Source: Streptomyces fulvoviolaceus (GTDB taxonomy: Bacteria; Actinomycetota; Actinomycetes; Streptomycetales; Streptomycetaceae). From it: a stretch of DNA of 64,000 nucleotides. Positions 9,459 through 18,437 of this stretch are shown one piece after another. Numbering within the stretch: the stretch's first letter is position 1; each line of letters begins with the position of its first letter. The notes below the pieces were generated by a model that did no database searches, was not told the DNA's origin, and was given only the letters and a program-made list of their open reading frames with translations. The position numbers were made by a program, and so were the translations under genes. The stretch lies in NCBI RefSeq assembly GCF_000718165.1, contig NZ_JOEY01000003.1, forward strand, positions 62,001 through 126,000, written 5' to 3'.

Positions 9459-11116
9459 ACCGGGTCGTAGGTGCGTTCCACCTTCTGCGTACCGGTGCGG
9501 GTGCGGTACGAGCGCTGCCAGGACGAGGTCGCGTTCGGGCTCGTCCTGTCGGACAGCACGTAGTAGTCCATCTGCGCGCGGTCGGCGGTGATGTCCAGGA
9601 CGCCGTAGCCGTGGCGGTCGGTGTCGACCCAGTGGACGTGCCGGTTGGCGACCTGGATGATCGGCGCCGCGACCGCGGTGACCGTGCCCTCGGGGACCTT
9701 CAGGATGTCGTCGAGGTTGTCGGAGGTCACCGAGGTGACGACGAACTCCGTGGCGGCCGAGGCCGACAGCGGGTAGGTACCGGCGTCCACCGGCACGTCG
9801 TTGGCCCACGCCATGTGGATGTCGCCGGTCAGGAAGACGGTGTTGCGGATCGCGTTGGAGCGCAGGTGGGCCAGCAGCTCCCGGCGGTCGTCCGTGTAGC
9901 CGTCCCACTGGTCGGTGTTGAGCGCGAGGCCCTCCTTCGGCAGGCCCAGCAACTCGGCGAGCGGCTTGAGCAGGTCCGCGGAGAGCGAGCCGATCGAGAA
10001 CGGCGAGATCATCACCGAGTTGCCGACCAGCCGCCAGGTCGTGTCCGACGCCTTCAGTCCGGCCTTGAGCCAGTCGAGCTGGGCGCGCCCGGTGATCGTG
10101 CGGTCCGGGTCGTCCACCGAACCGCTGCCCGTGGACGCCTGCTGGGAGCGGAAGGAGCGCAGGTCGAGCAGCGAGAGGTCGGCGAGCTTGCCGAAGCGCA
10201 GCCGCCGGTAGGTGGTGCCCGCGATCGCCGTGCGGACCGGCATCCACTCGAAGTAGGCCTGCTTGGCGGCGGCCTGACGGGCGGACCAGGTGCCCTCGGT
10301 GCCTTCGGTGTGGTTCTCGGCGCCGCCCGACCAGGCGTCGTTGGCGAACTCGTGGTCGTCCCAGATGGCGATGACCGGCGCCTTGAGGTGCAGGGCCTGC
10401 AGGTCCGGGTCCGTCTTGTACTTGCCGTGCCGGGTCCGGTAGTCGGCGAGGGTGAGGATCTCGTGGGTCGGCGCGTGCTGTCGTACGACGGTGTCGCGCG
10501 TCCCGTACTCGCCGGTGCCGTACTCGTAGATGTAGTCGCCCAGGTGCAGCCAGGCGTCCAGGTCGCCGCGGGCCGCGAGGTGGCGGTACGACGAGAAGTA
10601 GCCGGCCTCCCAGTTGGCGCAGGAGACCACGCCGAAGCGCAGGCCGGACACGGCGGCGTCCGCCGCCGGCGCGGTGCGGGTGCGCGCCGCCGGGGAGTCG
10701 GTGCCGCCGGCGGAGAAGCGGAACCAGTAGTCGGTGGCCGGTGCCAGGCCGCGGATGTCCGCCTTGACGGTGTGGTCGGAGGCGGCGGTCGCGGTGGTGG
10801 AGCCCTTGGCGACGACGTTCGTGAACGCCTTGTCCTTGGCGACGGTCCAGCCGACCTCGGTGTCCGGGCCGAGCCCGGAGCCGGGTATCGCCTCGGAGGT
10901 GGGGGTCACCCGGGTCCACAGCAGGACGCCGTCCGGCAGCGGGTCGCCGGAGGCGACGCCGTGCAGGAAGGCGGGGGTCTCGGTGGCGGCCCGGGCGGGC
11001 AGTGCGGCGGCGAGGGGGCCGGCCAGGACGGCGGTGGCCGCCGCGGCCCTGACGACCGTACGGCGGCGCGGCGACAGGGAGTTCAGACGCTCGGATGCTC
11101 TGTGTCTTCTGGTCAC
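9455..11116 (-). CDS. phoD: PhoD-family alkaline phosphatase, Tat-exported
   Basis: 553 residues. The N-terminus carries a twin-arginine signal (RRRTVVR at ~17-23, a hydrophobic stretch, ALPARA cleavage site near 43). Then come the N-terminal PhoD domain ([21 protein letters not shown]) and the metallophosphatase domain with [21 protein letters not shown] and WDDHEFAND, whose Cys, Asp and His residues hold the Fe/Ca centre in characterised PhoD. It releases phosphate from esters outside the cell. GTG start at 11116. S. coelicolor phoD is a known PhoP target, so phosphate control is expected. I could not assign a convincing PHO box; a GATCAG/CTGATC dyad precedes the start. Confidence 0.93.
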   Translation of the reverse strand: MTRRHRASERLNSLSPRRRTVVRAAAATAVLAGPLAAALPARAATETPAFLHGVASGDPLPDGVLLWTRVTPTSEAIPGSGLGPDTEVGWTVAKDKAFTNVVAKGSTTATAASDHTVKADIRGLAPATDYWFRFSAGGTDSPAARTRTAPAADAAVSGLRFGVVSCANWEAGYFSSYRHLAARGDLDAWLHLGDYIYEYGTGEYGTRDTVVRQHAPTHEILTLADYRTRHGKYKTDPDLQALHLKAPVIAIWDDHEFANDAWSGGAENHTEGTEGTWSARQAAAKQAYFEWMPVRTAIAGTTYRRLRFGKLADLSLLDLRSFRSQQASTGSGSVDDPDRTITGRAQLDWLKAGLKASDTTWRLVGNSVMISPFSIGSLSADLLKPLAELLGLPKEGLALNTDQWDGYTDDRRELLAHLRSNAIRNTVFLTGDIHMAWANDVPVDAGTYPLSASAATEFVVTSVTSDNLDDILKVPEGTVTAVAAPIIQVANRHVHWVDTDRHGYGVLDITADRAQMDYYVLSDRTSPNATSSWQRSYRTRTGTQKVERTYDPV

Positions 11117-11120
11117 GGAC

Positions 11121-11136
11121 GATCAGGTTACTGATC
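11121..11136. promoter_or_regulatory. Inverted repeat GATCAG-N4-CTGATC immediately upstream of phoD
   Basis: A perfect 6+6 dyad with a four-base GTTA spacer ends five bases before the phoD GTG. Its position over the likely ribosome-binding/promoter zone makes it a possible operator or RNA hairpin. It does not match the direct-repeat layout of a PhoP box. Confidence 0.4.
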
Positions 11137-11146
11137 GGTATTAACG

Positions 11147-11180
11147 AGAGCGGGCGAACTCGTAAAAGTTCGCCCGCTCT
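11147..11180 (-). terminator. 14-bp perfect stem-loop terminator after the DsbA-like gene
   Basis: AGAGCGGGCGAACT (11147-11160) and AGTTCGCCCGCTCT (11167-11180) form a perfect 14-bp stem with a six-base loop, 17 bp past the stop of the gene at 11198. It sits between that gene and phoD and should end the upstream transcript. Confidence 0.85.
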
Positions 11181-11197
11181 TTGACTTACGGTCAGGC

Positions 11198-12007
11198 TCA
11201 GGCCTTGAGGGCCGCCTCGATCGCCGTGTTGAAGTCGGCGACGGTCATCGGCGCGTTCCCGTCCGAGCCGGTCAGCGTCTTGCCGTCCATCTTCAGGGTC
11301 GGGGTGCCGGTCACGCCGTCCTTGTTGAACTTCTCGGACATCTCCAGGGCCCACTTGTCGTAGGTGCCGTTCTTCACGGCGTTCTGGAACTTGGTGTTGT
11401 CCTTCAGCGCGGGGACGGTCTGCGCGATCTTGATGAGGTAGTCGTCGTCCTTGAACTTGTCGTCGGACTCCTCGGGGTGCCACTTCGTCGAGTACATCGC
11501 GGTCTTGTACTCGAGGAAGGCCTCGCCGCTGACGTTCAGCGCCGCGCCGAGCGCGCTGAGGCCGTTCTTGGAGCCCTCGCCGCCCAGGTTGCCGTCGAGG
11601 AAGGTGGCGCCGACGTACTGGATCTTGAACTTGCCGTCCTCGACGTCCTTGTCCACGGTCGAGCCGACGGTCTGCTCGAACTGGGCGCAGACCGGGCAGC
11701 GCGGGTCCTCGTACATGACGAGGGTCTTCTTGGCGCTGCTCTCGCCGATGACGACGGTGGTGCCGTTCGTGCCCGTGCTGTTGGCCGGCTTGACGAGCTT
11801 GTCGTCCTTCGCCGCCTCCCAGTAGCTGGGCTTGTTGCCCTGGACGACCGCGTAGCTGATGCCGCCGGCTATCGCCAGGACGCCGACTATGGAGCAGACG
11901 ACGATGACCTGCCGCTTGATCTTGGCGCGCTTGGCCTGGCGCTCACGCTCCAGACGCAGGCGCTCGCGGGCGGCGTTCTTCGCCTGCTGGCTGTTCCGCT
12001 TGCTCAT
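11198..12007 (-). CDS. Membrane-anchored DsbA-like thioredoxin-fold protein (CPVC)
   Basis: 269 residues: a very basic N-terminus rich in Arg and Lys (1-35), one transmembrane helix (about 37-58), then an extracytoplasmic DsbA/DSBA-like thioredoxin domain with the redox motif CPVC in EDPRCPVCAQF and the cis-proline loop GVTGTPTL. It is likely a thiol-disulfide oxidoreductase acting on exported proteins. ATG at 12007 with GGAG nine bases upstream. A paralogue with CPAC lies at 42468-43247. The upstream membrane protein gene is in the same direction, 119 bp away. Confidence 0.88.
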   Translation of the reverse strand: MSKRNSQQAKNAARERLRLERERQAKRAKIKRQVIVVCSIVGVLAIAGGISYAVVQGNKPSYWEAAKDDKLVKPANSTGTNGTTVVIGESSAKKTLVMYEDPRCPVCAQFEQTVGSTVDKDVEDGKFKIQYVGATFLDGNLGGEGSKNGLSALGAALNVSGEAFLEYKTAMYSTKWHPEESDDKFKDDDYLIKIAQTVPALKDNTKFQNAVKNGTYDKWALEMSEKFNKDGVTGTPTLKMDGKTLTGSDGNAPMTVADFNTAIEAALKA

Positions 12008-12126
12008 GGGTGATCTCCGTAAGGGGACGCGCACAACGTCGTGTGCGGGATACGTATGGGGGACTGGTGGTGCTCAGGTGCTGTTCGAGGCCGCAGGGGC
12101 CGCAGAGGCCTCAGGTGCCTTCAGGC

Positions 12127-12816
12127 TCAGGCGAACGCGACCGAGCACGGCGGTCCACGCCGTCCCAAGGAGTGCACGAGGATCCGGTCGAGGGCGGCGG
12201 TCGTACGGCGGCGGGGGCGCACCGGGCGGCGCACCGCCGGGGTCGGCCGCACCGTCAGCGCCGCGGCCGCCATGAGCAGCGGCCGGAAGGTCGTGGCGGC
12301 CACCGCGCGCAGCAGCTGGGCCAGCGCCCGCTCGCCGCGGCGCAGCCAGGCGGCGGCGAGGAGGCCGACGCCGACGTGCGCGCCCAGCAGCAGCCAGGCG
12401 GTCACCGGGTCGGCGTGGGCGAGCATGCCCGCGAGCCGGTCGGTGTCGGCGCCGGTGACACGGGCCAGCGGGGAGCCGACGCTGCCGCTGCCGCAGAACA
12501 CGTCCCAGCCGACCGAGCGCAGCGGGCCCGCGACCGGGCCGCCCGCGGCGCCGTAGCAGACGTGCTGGCCGGTGGTGAAGACGGTGTCGGCGGCCAGCTC
12601 CAGCGGGATCAGCAGGGCGGCGATCCGCCCGAAGCCGCGCTCGCGGCCGGCCAGCGCGTAGGCGAGCACGAACACGGCGACGGCGACCGCCGCCACCGTG
12701 TTGACCGGCAGGGGAACTCCGGACAGCAGCACGTGCGACGCGGTGCTGAGTGTCACGACGAGTGCCGTGAAAAGCGCCGCGCGAAGCGCTCGTAGCTGGG
12801 TCCCGGATATGTCCAT
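12127..12816 (-). CDS. Conserved membrane protein of unknown function
   Basis: 229 residues with four or five hydrophobic segments (about 10-30, 37-55, 65-80, 140-160, 170-185) and an Arg-rich C-terminus. A cysteine in TTGQHVCYG and one in GWDVFCGSG lie in a predicted loop. I do not recognise the family with certainty; similar-sized membrane proteins sit next to DsbA-like genes in streptomycetes, so a periplasmic redox link is possible but unproven. ATG at 12816; same strand as the DsbA-like gene. Confidence 0.7.
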   Translation of the reverse strand: MDISGTQLRALRAALFTALVVTLSTASHVLLSGVPLPVNTVAAVAVAVFVLAYALAGRERGFGRIAALLIPLELAADTVFTTGQHVCYGAAGGPVAGPLRSVGWDVFCGSGSVGSPLARVTGADTDRLAGMLAHADPVTAWLLLGAHVGVGLLAAAWLRRGERALAQLLRAVAATTFRPLLMAAAALTVRPTPAVRRPVRPRRRTTAALDRILVHSLGRRGPPCSVAFA

Positions 12817-12895
12817 GGCGGAGGAGAGTCTGTCACGTGGGCCTGTAAGGGACCCCTAAAGGATCCCTGTGAGTGCCCCTACCGACAGCGGATCG

Positions 12896-14221
12896 TCACA
12901 GACCCGGAATCCGGCCGTTGCGGAACAGGTCCACGAAGGTCTGGTGATCGGCACGCGCGCGTGCGCCGTAGCTGTGCGCGAAGTCGGTCAGCAGGCCCGC
13001 GAAGCCCTCCTCGTCGGCCGCGATCGCCGCGTCGATGGCCCGCTCGGTGGAGAACGGCACCAGGGACTCGCCGGAGGTGTCGTCGGCCGCCGAATGCATG
13101 GTGGCCGTGGCCCGGCCGAGGTCGGCGACGACCGCCGCGATCTCCTCGAAGTCGTCGACGTCGCTCCAGTCCAGGTCCACGGCGTACGGCGAGATCTCCG
13201 CGACGAGCTGGCCCGCGCCGCCCAGCTCGGTCCAGCCCAGCCACGGGTCGGCGTGCTGCTGCAGGGCGCGCTGGGAGATCACCGTGCGGTGGCCCTCGTG
13301 CTGGAAGTAGTCGCGGATCGCCGGGTCGGTGATGTGGCGGGAGACGGCCGGGGTCTGGGCCTGCTTGATGTAGATCACGACGTCGTTCTCGAGGGCGTCG
13401 CTGTGGCCCTCCAGCAGGATGTTGTACGACGGCAGCCCGGCCGAGCCGATCCCGATGCCGCGACGGCCGACCACGTCCTTCACGCGGTACGAGTCCGGGC
13501 GGGCCAGCGAGGTCTCCGGCAGCGTCTCCAGGTAGCCGTCGAAGGCCGCGAGCACCTTGTAGCGGGTGGCCGCGTCCAGCTCGATGGAGCCGCCGCCCGG
13601 CGCGAAGCGGCGCTCGAAGTCGCGGATCTCCGTCATGGAGTCGAGCAGCCCGAAGCGGGTCAGGGAGCGGGCGTCGCGCAGCGCGTCCAGGAGCGGGCCC
13701 TCGGCGGTGTCCAGGGTGAAGGGCGGCACCTCGTCGCTCTTGGCGCCGGTCGCCAGGGCGTGGATCCGCTCGCGGTACGCGCCCGCGTACACCTCCACCA
13801 GCTCGGTGATCTGGTCGTCGCCGAGCGCCTTCGCGTACCCGATGAGGGCGATCGAGGCGGAGAAGCGCTTGAGGTCCCAGGTGAAGGGGCCGACGTAGGC
13901 CTCGTCGAAGTCGTTGACGTTGAAGATCAGCCGGCCGGTGGCGTCCATGTACGTGCCGAAGTTCTCGGCATGCAGGTCGCCGTGGATCCACACGCGCGAG
14001 GTGCGCTCGTCGAGGTACGGGCCGCCCCGCTTCTCCGCGTCGAGGTCGTGGTAGAAGAGGCAGGCGGTGCCCCGGTAGAACGCGAACGCCGAGGCCGCCA
14101 TCTTCCGGAACTTCACCCGGAACGCGGCCGGGTCGGCGGCCAGGAGCTCGCCGAAGGCGGTGTCGAAGACGGAGAGGATCTCCTCGCCGCGCTGCTCGTC
14201 GTTGAGCTGGGGGACCGACAT
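12896..14221 (-). CDS. DUF2252 family protein (kinase-like fold)
   Basis: 441 residues. The family signature is clear: WIHGDLHAENFG near 97-108, which resembles the catalytic loop of aminoglycoside phosphotransferase/kinase folds, followed by FNVNDFDEAYVGPFTWDLKR (DFD motif). Late motifs SAADDTSG and DFAHSYGAR are also typical. ATG at 14221 with GGAGG nine bases upstream; an in-frame ATG further upstream lacks a good ribosome-binding site. Divergent from dnaE by about 200 bp. The kinase relation is established at family level; substrate and activity are unknown. Confidence 0.87.
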   Translation of the reverse strand: MSVPQLNDEQRGEEILSVFDTAFGELLAADPAAFRVKFRKMAASAFAFYRGTACLFYHDLDAEKRGGPYLDERTSRVWIHGDLHAENFGTYMDATGRLIFNVNDFDEAYVGPFTWDLKRFSASIALIGYAKALGDDQITELVEVYAGAYRERIHALATGAKSDEVPPFTLDTAEGPLLDALRDARSLTRFGLLDSMTEIRDFERRFAPGGGSIELDAATRYKVLAAFDGYLETLPETSLARPDSYRVKDVVGRRGIGIGSAGLPSYNILLEGHSDALENDVVIYIKQAQTPAVSRHITDPAIRDYFQHEGHRTVISQRALQQHADPWLGWTELGGAGQLVAEISPYAVDLDWSDVDDFEEIAAVVADLGRATATMHSAADDTSGESLVPFSTERAIDAAIAADEEGFAGLLTDFAHSYGARARADHQTFVDLFRNGRIPGL

Positions 14222-14424
14222 CGCTGGGTGCCTCCTGGTGCATGCGTACGACAGCGTTTCTGTCGTCTCCAACGGGTGGGGTCGTATGAAAGTGCCCGCG
14301 AAACCCTCGCTGTGAAGGTACGCGGGGGAGCCTCCGGAGTGTCAGTGCCGAGGCATAGACTTCGACGCTGTTCCCCAGACTGTCCGCCAGCCTGTCGCCC
14401 AGTGTTTTCCATGGAGGCCACGCC

Positions 14425-17400
14425 GTGTCAAAGCCGCCGTTCACGCACCTGCACGTCCACACCCAGTACTCCCTGCTGGACGGTGCCGCGCGGCTCAAGG
14501 ACATGTTCAACGCGTGCAACGAGATGGGCATGACCCATATCGCCATGTCCGACCACGGCAACCTCCACGGGGCGTACGACTTCTTCCACACCGCGAAGAA
14601 GGCCGGAGTCACCCCGATCATCGGCATCGAGGCGTATGTCGCCCCCGAGTCGCGGCGCAACAAGCGCAAGATCCAGTGGGGCCAGCCGCACCAGAAGCGG
14701 GACGACGTCTCCGGTTCGGGTGGTTACACCCACAAGACGATCTGGGCGGCCAACGCGACCGGGCTGCACAACCTCTTCCGCCTCTCCTCGGACGCGTACG
14801 CCGAGGGCTGGCTGCAGAAATGGCCCCGGATGGACAAGGAGACCATCTCCCAGTGGTCCGAGGGGCTCATCGCCTCCACCGGCTGCCCCTCCGGCGAGCT
14901 CCAGACCCGGCTGCGCCTCGGCCAGTTCGACGAGGCGCTGAAGGCGGCCTCCGAGTACCAGGACATCTTCGGCAAGGACCGCTACTTCCTGGAGCTGATG
15001 GACCACGGCATCGAGATCGAACGCCGGGTCCGTGACGGCCTCCTGGAGATCGGCAAGAAGCTCGGCATCCCGCCGCTGGTCACCAACGACTCGCACTACA
15101 CGTACGCGCACGAGGCGACCGCCCACGACGCCCTGCTGTGCATCCAGACCGGCAAGAACCTCTCCGACCCGGACCGCTTCCGCTTCGACGGCACCGGCTA
15201 CTACCTGAAGTCCACGGACGAGATGTACGCCGTCGACTCCTCGGACGCCTGGCAGCAGGGCTGCGCCAACACCCTCCTGGTCGCCGAGCAGATCGACACC
15301 ACCGGCATGTTCGAGGCGAAGAACCTCATGCCGAAGTTCGACATCCCCGAGGGCTTCACCGAGGTCACCTGGTTCAAGGAGGAGGTCCGCCTCGGCATGA
15401 ACCGCCGTTTCCCCGGCGGCATCCCCGACGACCGGCAGAAGCAGGTCGAGTACGAGATGGACGTCATCATCCAGATGGGGTTCCCGGGCTACTTCCTCGT
15501 CGTCGCCGACTTCATCATGTGGGCCAAGAAGAACGGCATCGCGGTCGGCCCCGGCCGAGGCTCCGCGGCCGGCTCGATCGTCGCCTACGCCATGGGCATC
15601 ACCGACCTCGACCCGATCCCGCACGGCCTGATCTTCGAGCGGTTCCTCAACCCCGAGCGCGTCTCCATGCCCGACGTCGACATCGACTTCGACGAGCGCA
15701 GGCGCGTCGAGGTCATCAGGTACGTGACGGAGAAGTACGGCGCCGACAAGGTCGCCATGATCGGCACCTACGGCAAGATCAAGGCCAAGAACGCGATCAA
15801 GGACTCCGCGCGCGTGCTGGGCTACCCGTACGCCATGGGCGACCGCCTCACCAAGGCGATGCCCGCGGACGTCCTCGGCAAGGGCATCGACCTCAGCGGC
15901 ATCACCGACCCCTCGCACCCCCGCTACAGCGAGGCCGGCGAGATCCGGGCGATGTACGAGAACGAACCGGACGTGAAGAAGGTCATCGACACCGCCAAGG
16001 GCGTCGAGGGCCTGGTCCGGCAGATGGGCGTGCACGCCGCCGGCGTCATCATGTCCAGCGAGCCCATCGTCGACCACGCCCCGATCTGGGTGCGGCACAC
16101 GGACGGTGTGACCATCACGCAGTGGGACTACCCGCAGTGCGAGTCGCTCGGCCTGCTGAAGATGGACTTCCTCGGCCTGCGCAACCTGACGATCATGGAC
16201 GACGCCGTCAAGATGGTGAAGTCCAACAAGGGCATCGACCTCGACCTGTTGAGCCTCCCGCTCGATGATCCGACGACCTTCGAACTCCTCCAACGCGGCG
16301 AGACCCTCGGCGTCTTCCAGTTCGACGGCGGCCCCATGCGCTCGCTGCTGCGCCTGATGAAGCCCGACAACTTCGAGGACATCTCCGCCGTCTCGGCGCT
16401 CTACCGTCCCGGCCCGATGGGCATGGACTCGCACACGAACTACGCGCTCCGCAAGAACAAGCTCCAGGAGATCACCCCGATCCACAAGGAGCTGGAGGAG
16501 CCCCTCGAAGAGGTCCTGGCGGTCACCTACGGCCTGATCGTCTACCAGGAGCAGGTGCAGAAGGCCGCCCAGATCATCGCCGGTTACTCGCTCGGCGAGG
16601 CCGACATCCTCCGCCGCGTGATGGGCAAGAAGAAGCCCGACGAGCTGGCCAAGAACTTCACCATCTTCCAGGCCGGCGCCAAGAAGAACGGCTACAGTGA
16701 CGAGGCGATCAAGGCCCTGTGGGACGTGCTGGTCCCCTTCGCCGGCTACGCCTTCAACAAGGCGCACTCGGCCGCGTACGGCCTGGTCTCGTACTGGACC
16801 GCCTATCTGAAGGCGAACCACCCCGCCGAGTACATGGCCGGGCTGCTCACCTCGGTCAAGGACGACAAGGACAAGTCGGCCGTCTACCTCAACGAGTGCC
16901 GGCGCATGGGCATCAAGGTGCTCCCGCCGAACGTCAACGAGTCGGTGCACAACTTCGCCGCGCAGGGCGACGACGTGATCCTCTTCGGCCTCGAGGCCGT
17001 CCGTAACGTCGGCACCAACGTCGTCGAGTCGATCATCAAGTCCCGCAAGGCCAAGGGGAAGTACGCCTCCTTCCCCGACTACCTCGACAAGGTCGAGGCG
17101 GTCGCCTGCAACAAGCGCACCACGGAGTCGCTGATCAAGGCGGGCGCCTTCGACACCATGGGGCACACCCGCAAGGGCCTCACCGCGCAGTTCGAGCCGA
17201 TGATCGACAACGTCGTGCAGGTCAAGCGCAAGGAGGCCGAGGGCCAGTTCGACCTCTTCGGCGGGGGCGAGGAGGAGAACGGCGAGCCCGGCTTCGGACT
17301 CGACGTGGAGTTCACCACCGAGGAGTGGGACAAGGTCTACCTGCTCGCCCAGGAGCGGGAGATGCTCGGTCTGTACGTCTCCGACCACCCGCTCTTCGGC

Positions 17401-17961
17401 CTGGAGCACGTCCTGTCCGACAAGGCCGACGCGGGCATCTCCCAGCTCACCGGAGGTGAGCACTCCGACGGCGCGGTCGTCACCATCGGTGGCATCATCT
17501 CGGGCCTGCAGCGCAAGATGACCAAGCAGGGCAACGCCTGGGCGATCGCCACCGTGGAGGACCTCGCGGGCTCGATCGAGTGCATGTTCTTCCCGGCGAC
17601 CTACCAGCTGGTGTCGACCCAACTCGTCGAGGACGCCGTCGTCTTCGTCAAGGGCCGCCTCGACAAGCGTGAGGACGTGCCCCGCCTGGTCGCGATGGAG
17701 CTCCAGGTGCCGGACCTGTCCAACGCGGGCACCAACGCGCCCGTGATCCTCACCATCCCGGCCACCAGGGTCACTCCGCCGATGATCAACCGCCTCGGCG
17801 AGATCCTCACCCATCACAAGGGCGACAGCGAGGTCCGGATCAAGCTCCAGGGGCCGACCAAGACGACGGTTCTACGGCTGGACCGGCACCGTGTGAAGCC
17901 GGACCCGGCGCTGTTCGGTGACTTGAAGGTGCTGCTCGGACCGTCCTGCCTGGCGGGCTGA
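14425..17961 (+). CDS. dnaE: DNA polymerase III alpha subunit (replicative)
   Basis: 1178 residues, full length for DnaE1. Domains in order: PHP domain (HLHVHTQYSLLDG at the start, MSDHGNLHG), palm with GRGSAAGSIVAYAMG and PDVDIDFDE (Asp417 and Asp419, metal-binding catalytic residues), fingers, helix-hairpin-helix region, clamp-binding motif QFDLFG (941-946), and a C-terminal OB fold (VVTIGGIISGLQRKMTKQG). The PHP metal-site histidines are retained; in mycobacterial DnaE1 this domain proofreads. GTG start at 14425 after ATGGAGG. It is the main chromosomal replicase and is followed by a strong hairpin. Confidence 0.97.
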   Translation: MSKPPFTHLHVHTQYSLLDGAARLKDMFNACNEMGMTHIAMSDHGNLHGAYDFFHTAKKAGVTPIIGIEAYVAPESRRNKRKIQWGQPHQKRDDVSGSGGYTHKTIWAANATGLHNLFRLSSDAYAEGWLQKWPRMDKETISQWSEGLIASTGCPSGELQTRLRLGQFDEALKAASEYQDIFGKDRYFLELMDHGIEIERRVRDGLLEIGKKLGIPPLVTNDSHYTYAHEATAHDALLCIQTGKNLSDPDRFRFDGTGYYLKSTDEMYAVDSSDAWQQGCANTLLVAEQIDTTGMFEAKNLMPKFDIPEGFTEVTWFKEEVRLGMNRRFPGGIPDDRQKQVEYEMDVIIQMGFPGYFLVVADFIMWAKKNGIAVGPGRGSAAGSIVAYAMGITDLDPIPHGLIFERFLNPERVSMPDVDIDFDERRRVEVIRYVTEKYGADKVAMIGTYGKIKAKNAIKDSARVLGYPYAMGDRLTKAMPADVLGKGIDLSGITDPSHPRYSEAGEIRAMYENEPDVKKVIDTAKGVEGLVRQMGVHAAGVIMSSEPIVDHAPIWVRHTDGVTITQWDYPQCESLGLLKMDFLGLRNLTIMDDAVKMVKSNKGIDLDLLSLPLDDPTTFELLQRGETLGVFQFDGGPMRSLLRLMKPDNFEDISAVSALYRPGPMGMDSHTNYALRKNKLQEITPIHKELEEPLEEVLAVTYGLIVYQEQVQKAAQIIAGYSLGEADILRRVMGKKKPDELAKNFTIFQAGAKKNGYSDEAIKALWDVLVPFAGYAFNKAHSAAYGLVSYWTAYLKANHPAEYMAGLLTSVKDDKDKSAVYLNECRRMGIKVLPPNVNESVHNFAAQGDDVILFGLEAVRNVGTNVVESIIKSRKAKGKYASFPDYLDKVEAVACNKRTTESLIKAGAFDTMGHTRKGLTAQFEPMIDNVVQVKRKEAEGQFDLFGGGEEENGEPGFGLDVEFTTEEWDKVYLLAQEREMLGLYVSDHPLFGLEHVLSDKADAGISQLTGGEHSDGAVVTIGGIISGLQRKMTKQGNAWAIATVEDLAGSIECMFFPATYQLVSTQLVEDAVVFVKGRLDKREDVPRLVAMELQVPDLSNAGTNAPVILTIPATRVTPPMINRLGEILTHHKGDSEVRIKLQGPTKTTVLRLDRHRVKPDPALFGDLKVLLGPSCLAG

Positions 17962-17979
17962 GCCGTAAGGACGAAGAAG

Positions 17980-18009
17980 AGGGGCGCATCCGCCAACGGA
18001 TGCGCCCCT
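17980..18009 (+). terminator. 13-bp stem-loop terminator after dnaE
   Basis: AGGGGCGCATCCG (17980-17992) pairs perfectly with CGGATGCGCCCCT (17997-18009) around a CCAA loop, 18 bp after the dnaE stop. There is no U-tract, as is usual in Streptomyces. It may also serve the convergent small gene whose stop is at 18049. Confidence 0.88.
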
Positions 18010-18048
18010 CTCTGTGTGCCTGGGTCTCAACAACCCGTTATGAAGATG

Positions 18049-18213
18049 TCAGTTGTGGCCGAAGCGCTTCTGCTTGCCCTTGCGGGCGATGTCGTTCGGC
18101 GTCACCTGCGTCATGCGCTGCTCGGCCTGCGCCTCCATCGAGGACTGCTGGGCCTGCTGCTCGCCGCGCTCCGACTGAGGCTGCTTACGGTCCTGCTTCT
18201 TGTGCTTGGCCAT
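18049..18213 (-). CDS. Small basic, Gln-rich conserved protein (54 aa)
   Basis: 54 residues beginning MAKHKKQDRK and ending KGKQKRFGHN, highly charged and rich in Gln, Lys and Glu, with no membrane segment or cysteine. ATG at 18213 with GGAGG eight bases upstream, which makes it a convincing gene despite its size. I recognise the type as a conserved streptomycete small hypothetical protein but know no function; the composition suggests an unstructured nucleic-acid- or ribosome-associated peptide. Confidence 0.8.
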   Translation of the reverse strand: MAKHKKQDRKQPQSERGEQQAQQSSMEAQAEQRMTQVTPNDIARKGKQKRFGHN

Positions 18214-18437
18214 GGTGATCTGCCTCCTGTGGGGGATCTAGGGGCCAGGGCCGGGACCAGACTCACATAGGCTGACAAGGACCGCATTTCGGATAATTAC
18301 CGTCTGTGACAGGGGTTGTCGGGGAGCGATACCCCGAAACGCCACGCCGAAGATCGAGTTCGGGCCGTTAACCCCCGCGCGGTCGGGCAGACTCGAAGCA
18401 AGCCCGAAGCAAACCTCCCGGAAAGAGGGTGGATCGC

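Noticed and set aside
8837..11134. 765-codon plus-strand frame opposite phoD
   Set aside because: Repetitive Gly/Arg/Val composition; it overlaps the Tat-exported PhoD on the other strand, which has full motifs.
11117..11197. PhoP box in front of phoD
   Set aside because: One 11-mer (GTTCGCCCGCT) resembles a single box repeat but lies inside the terminator hairpin and has no properly spaced partner, so I do not call it.
14428..17817. Very long open frame antisense to dnaE (over 1100 codons)
   Set aside because: Composition is Val/Gly/Asp/Arg-rich without domains; it mirrors dnaE's GC-biased codons and is a shadow.
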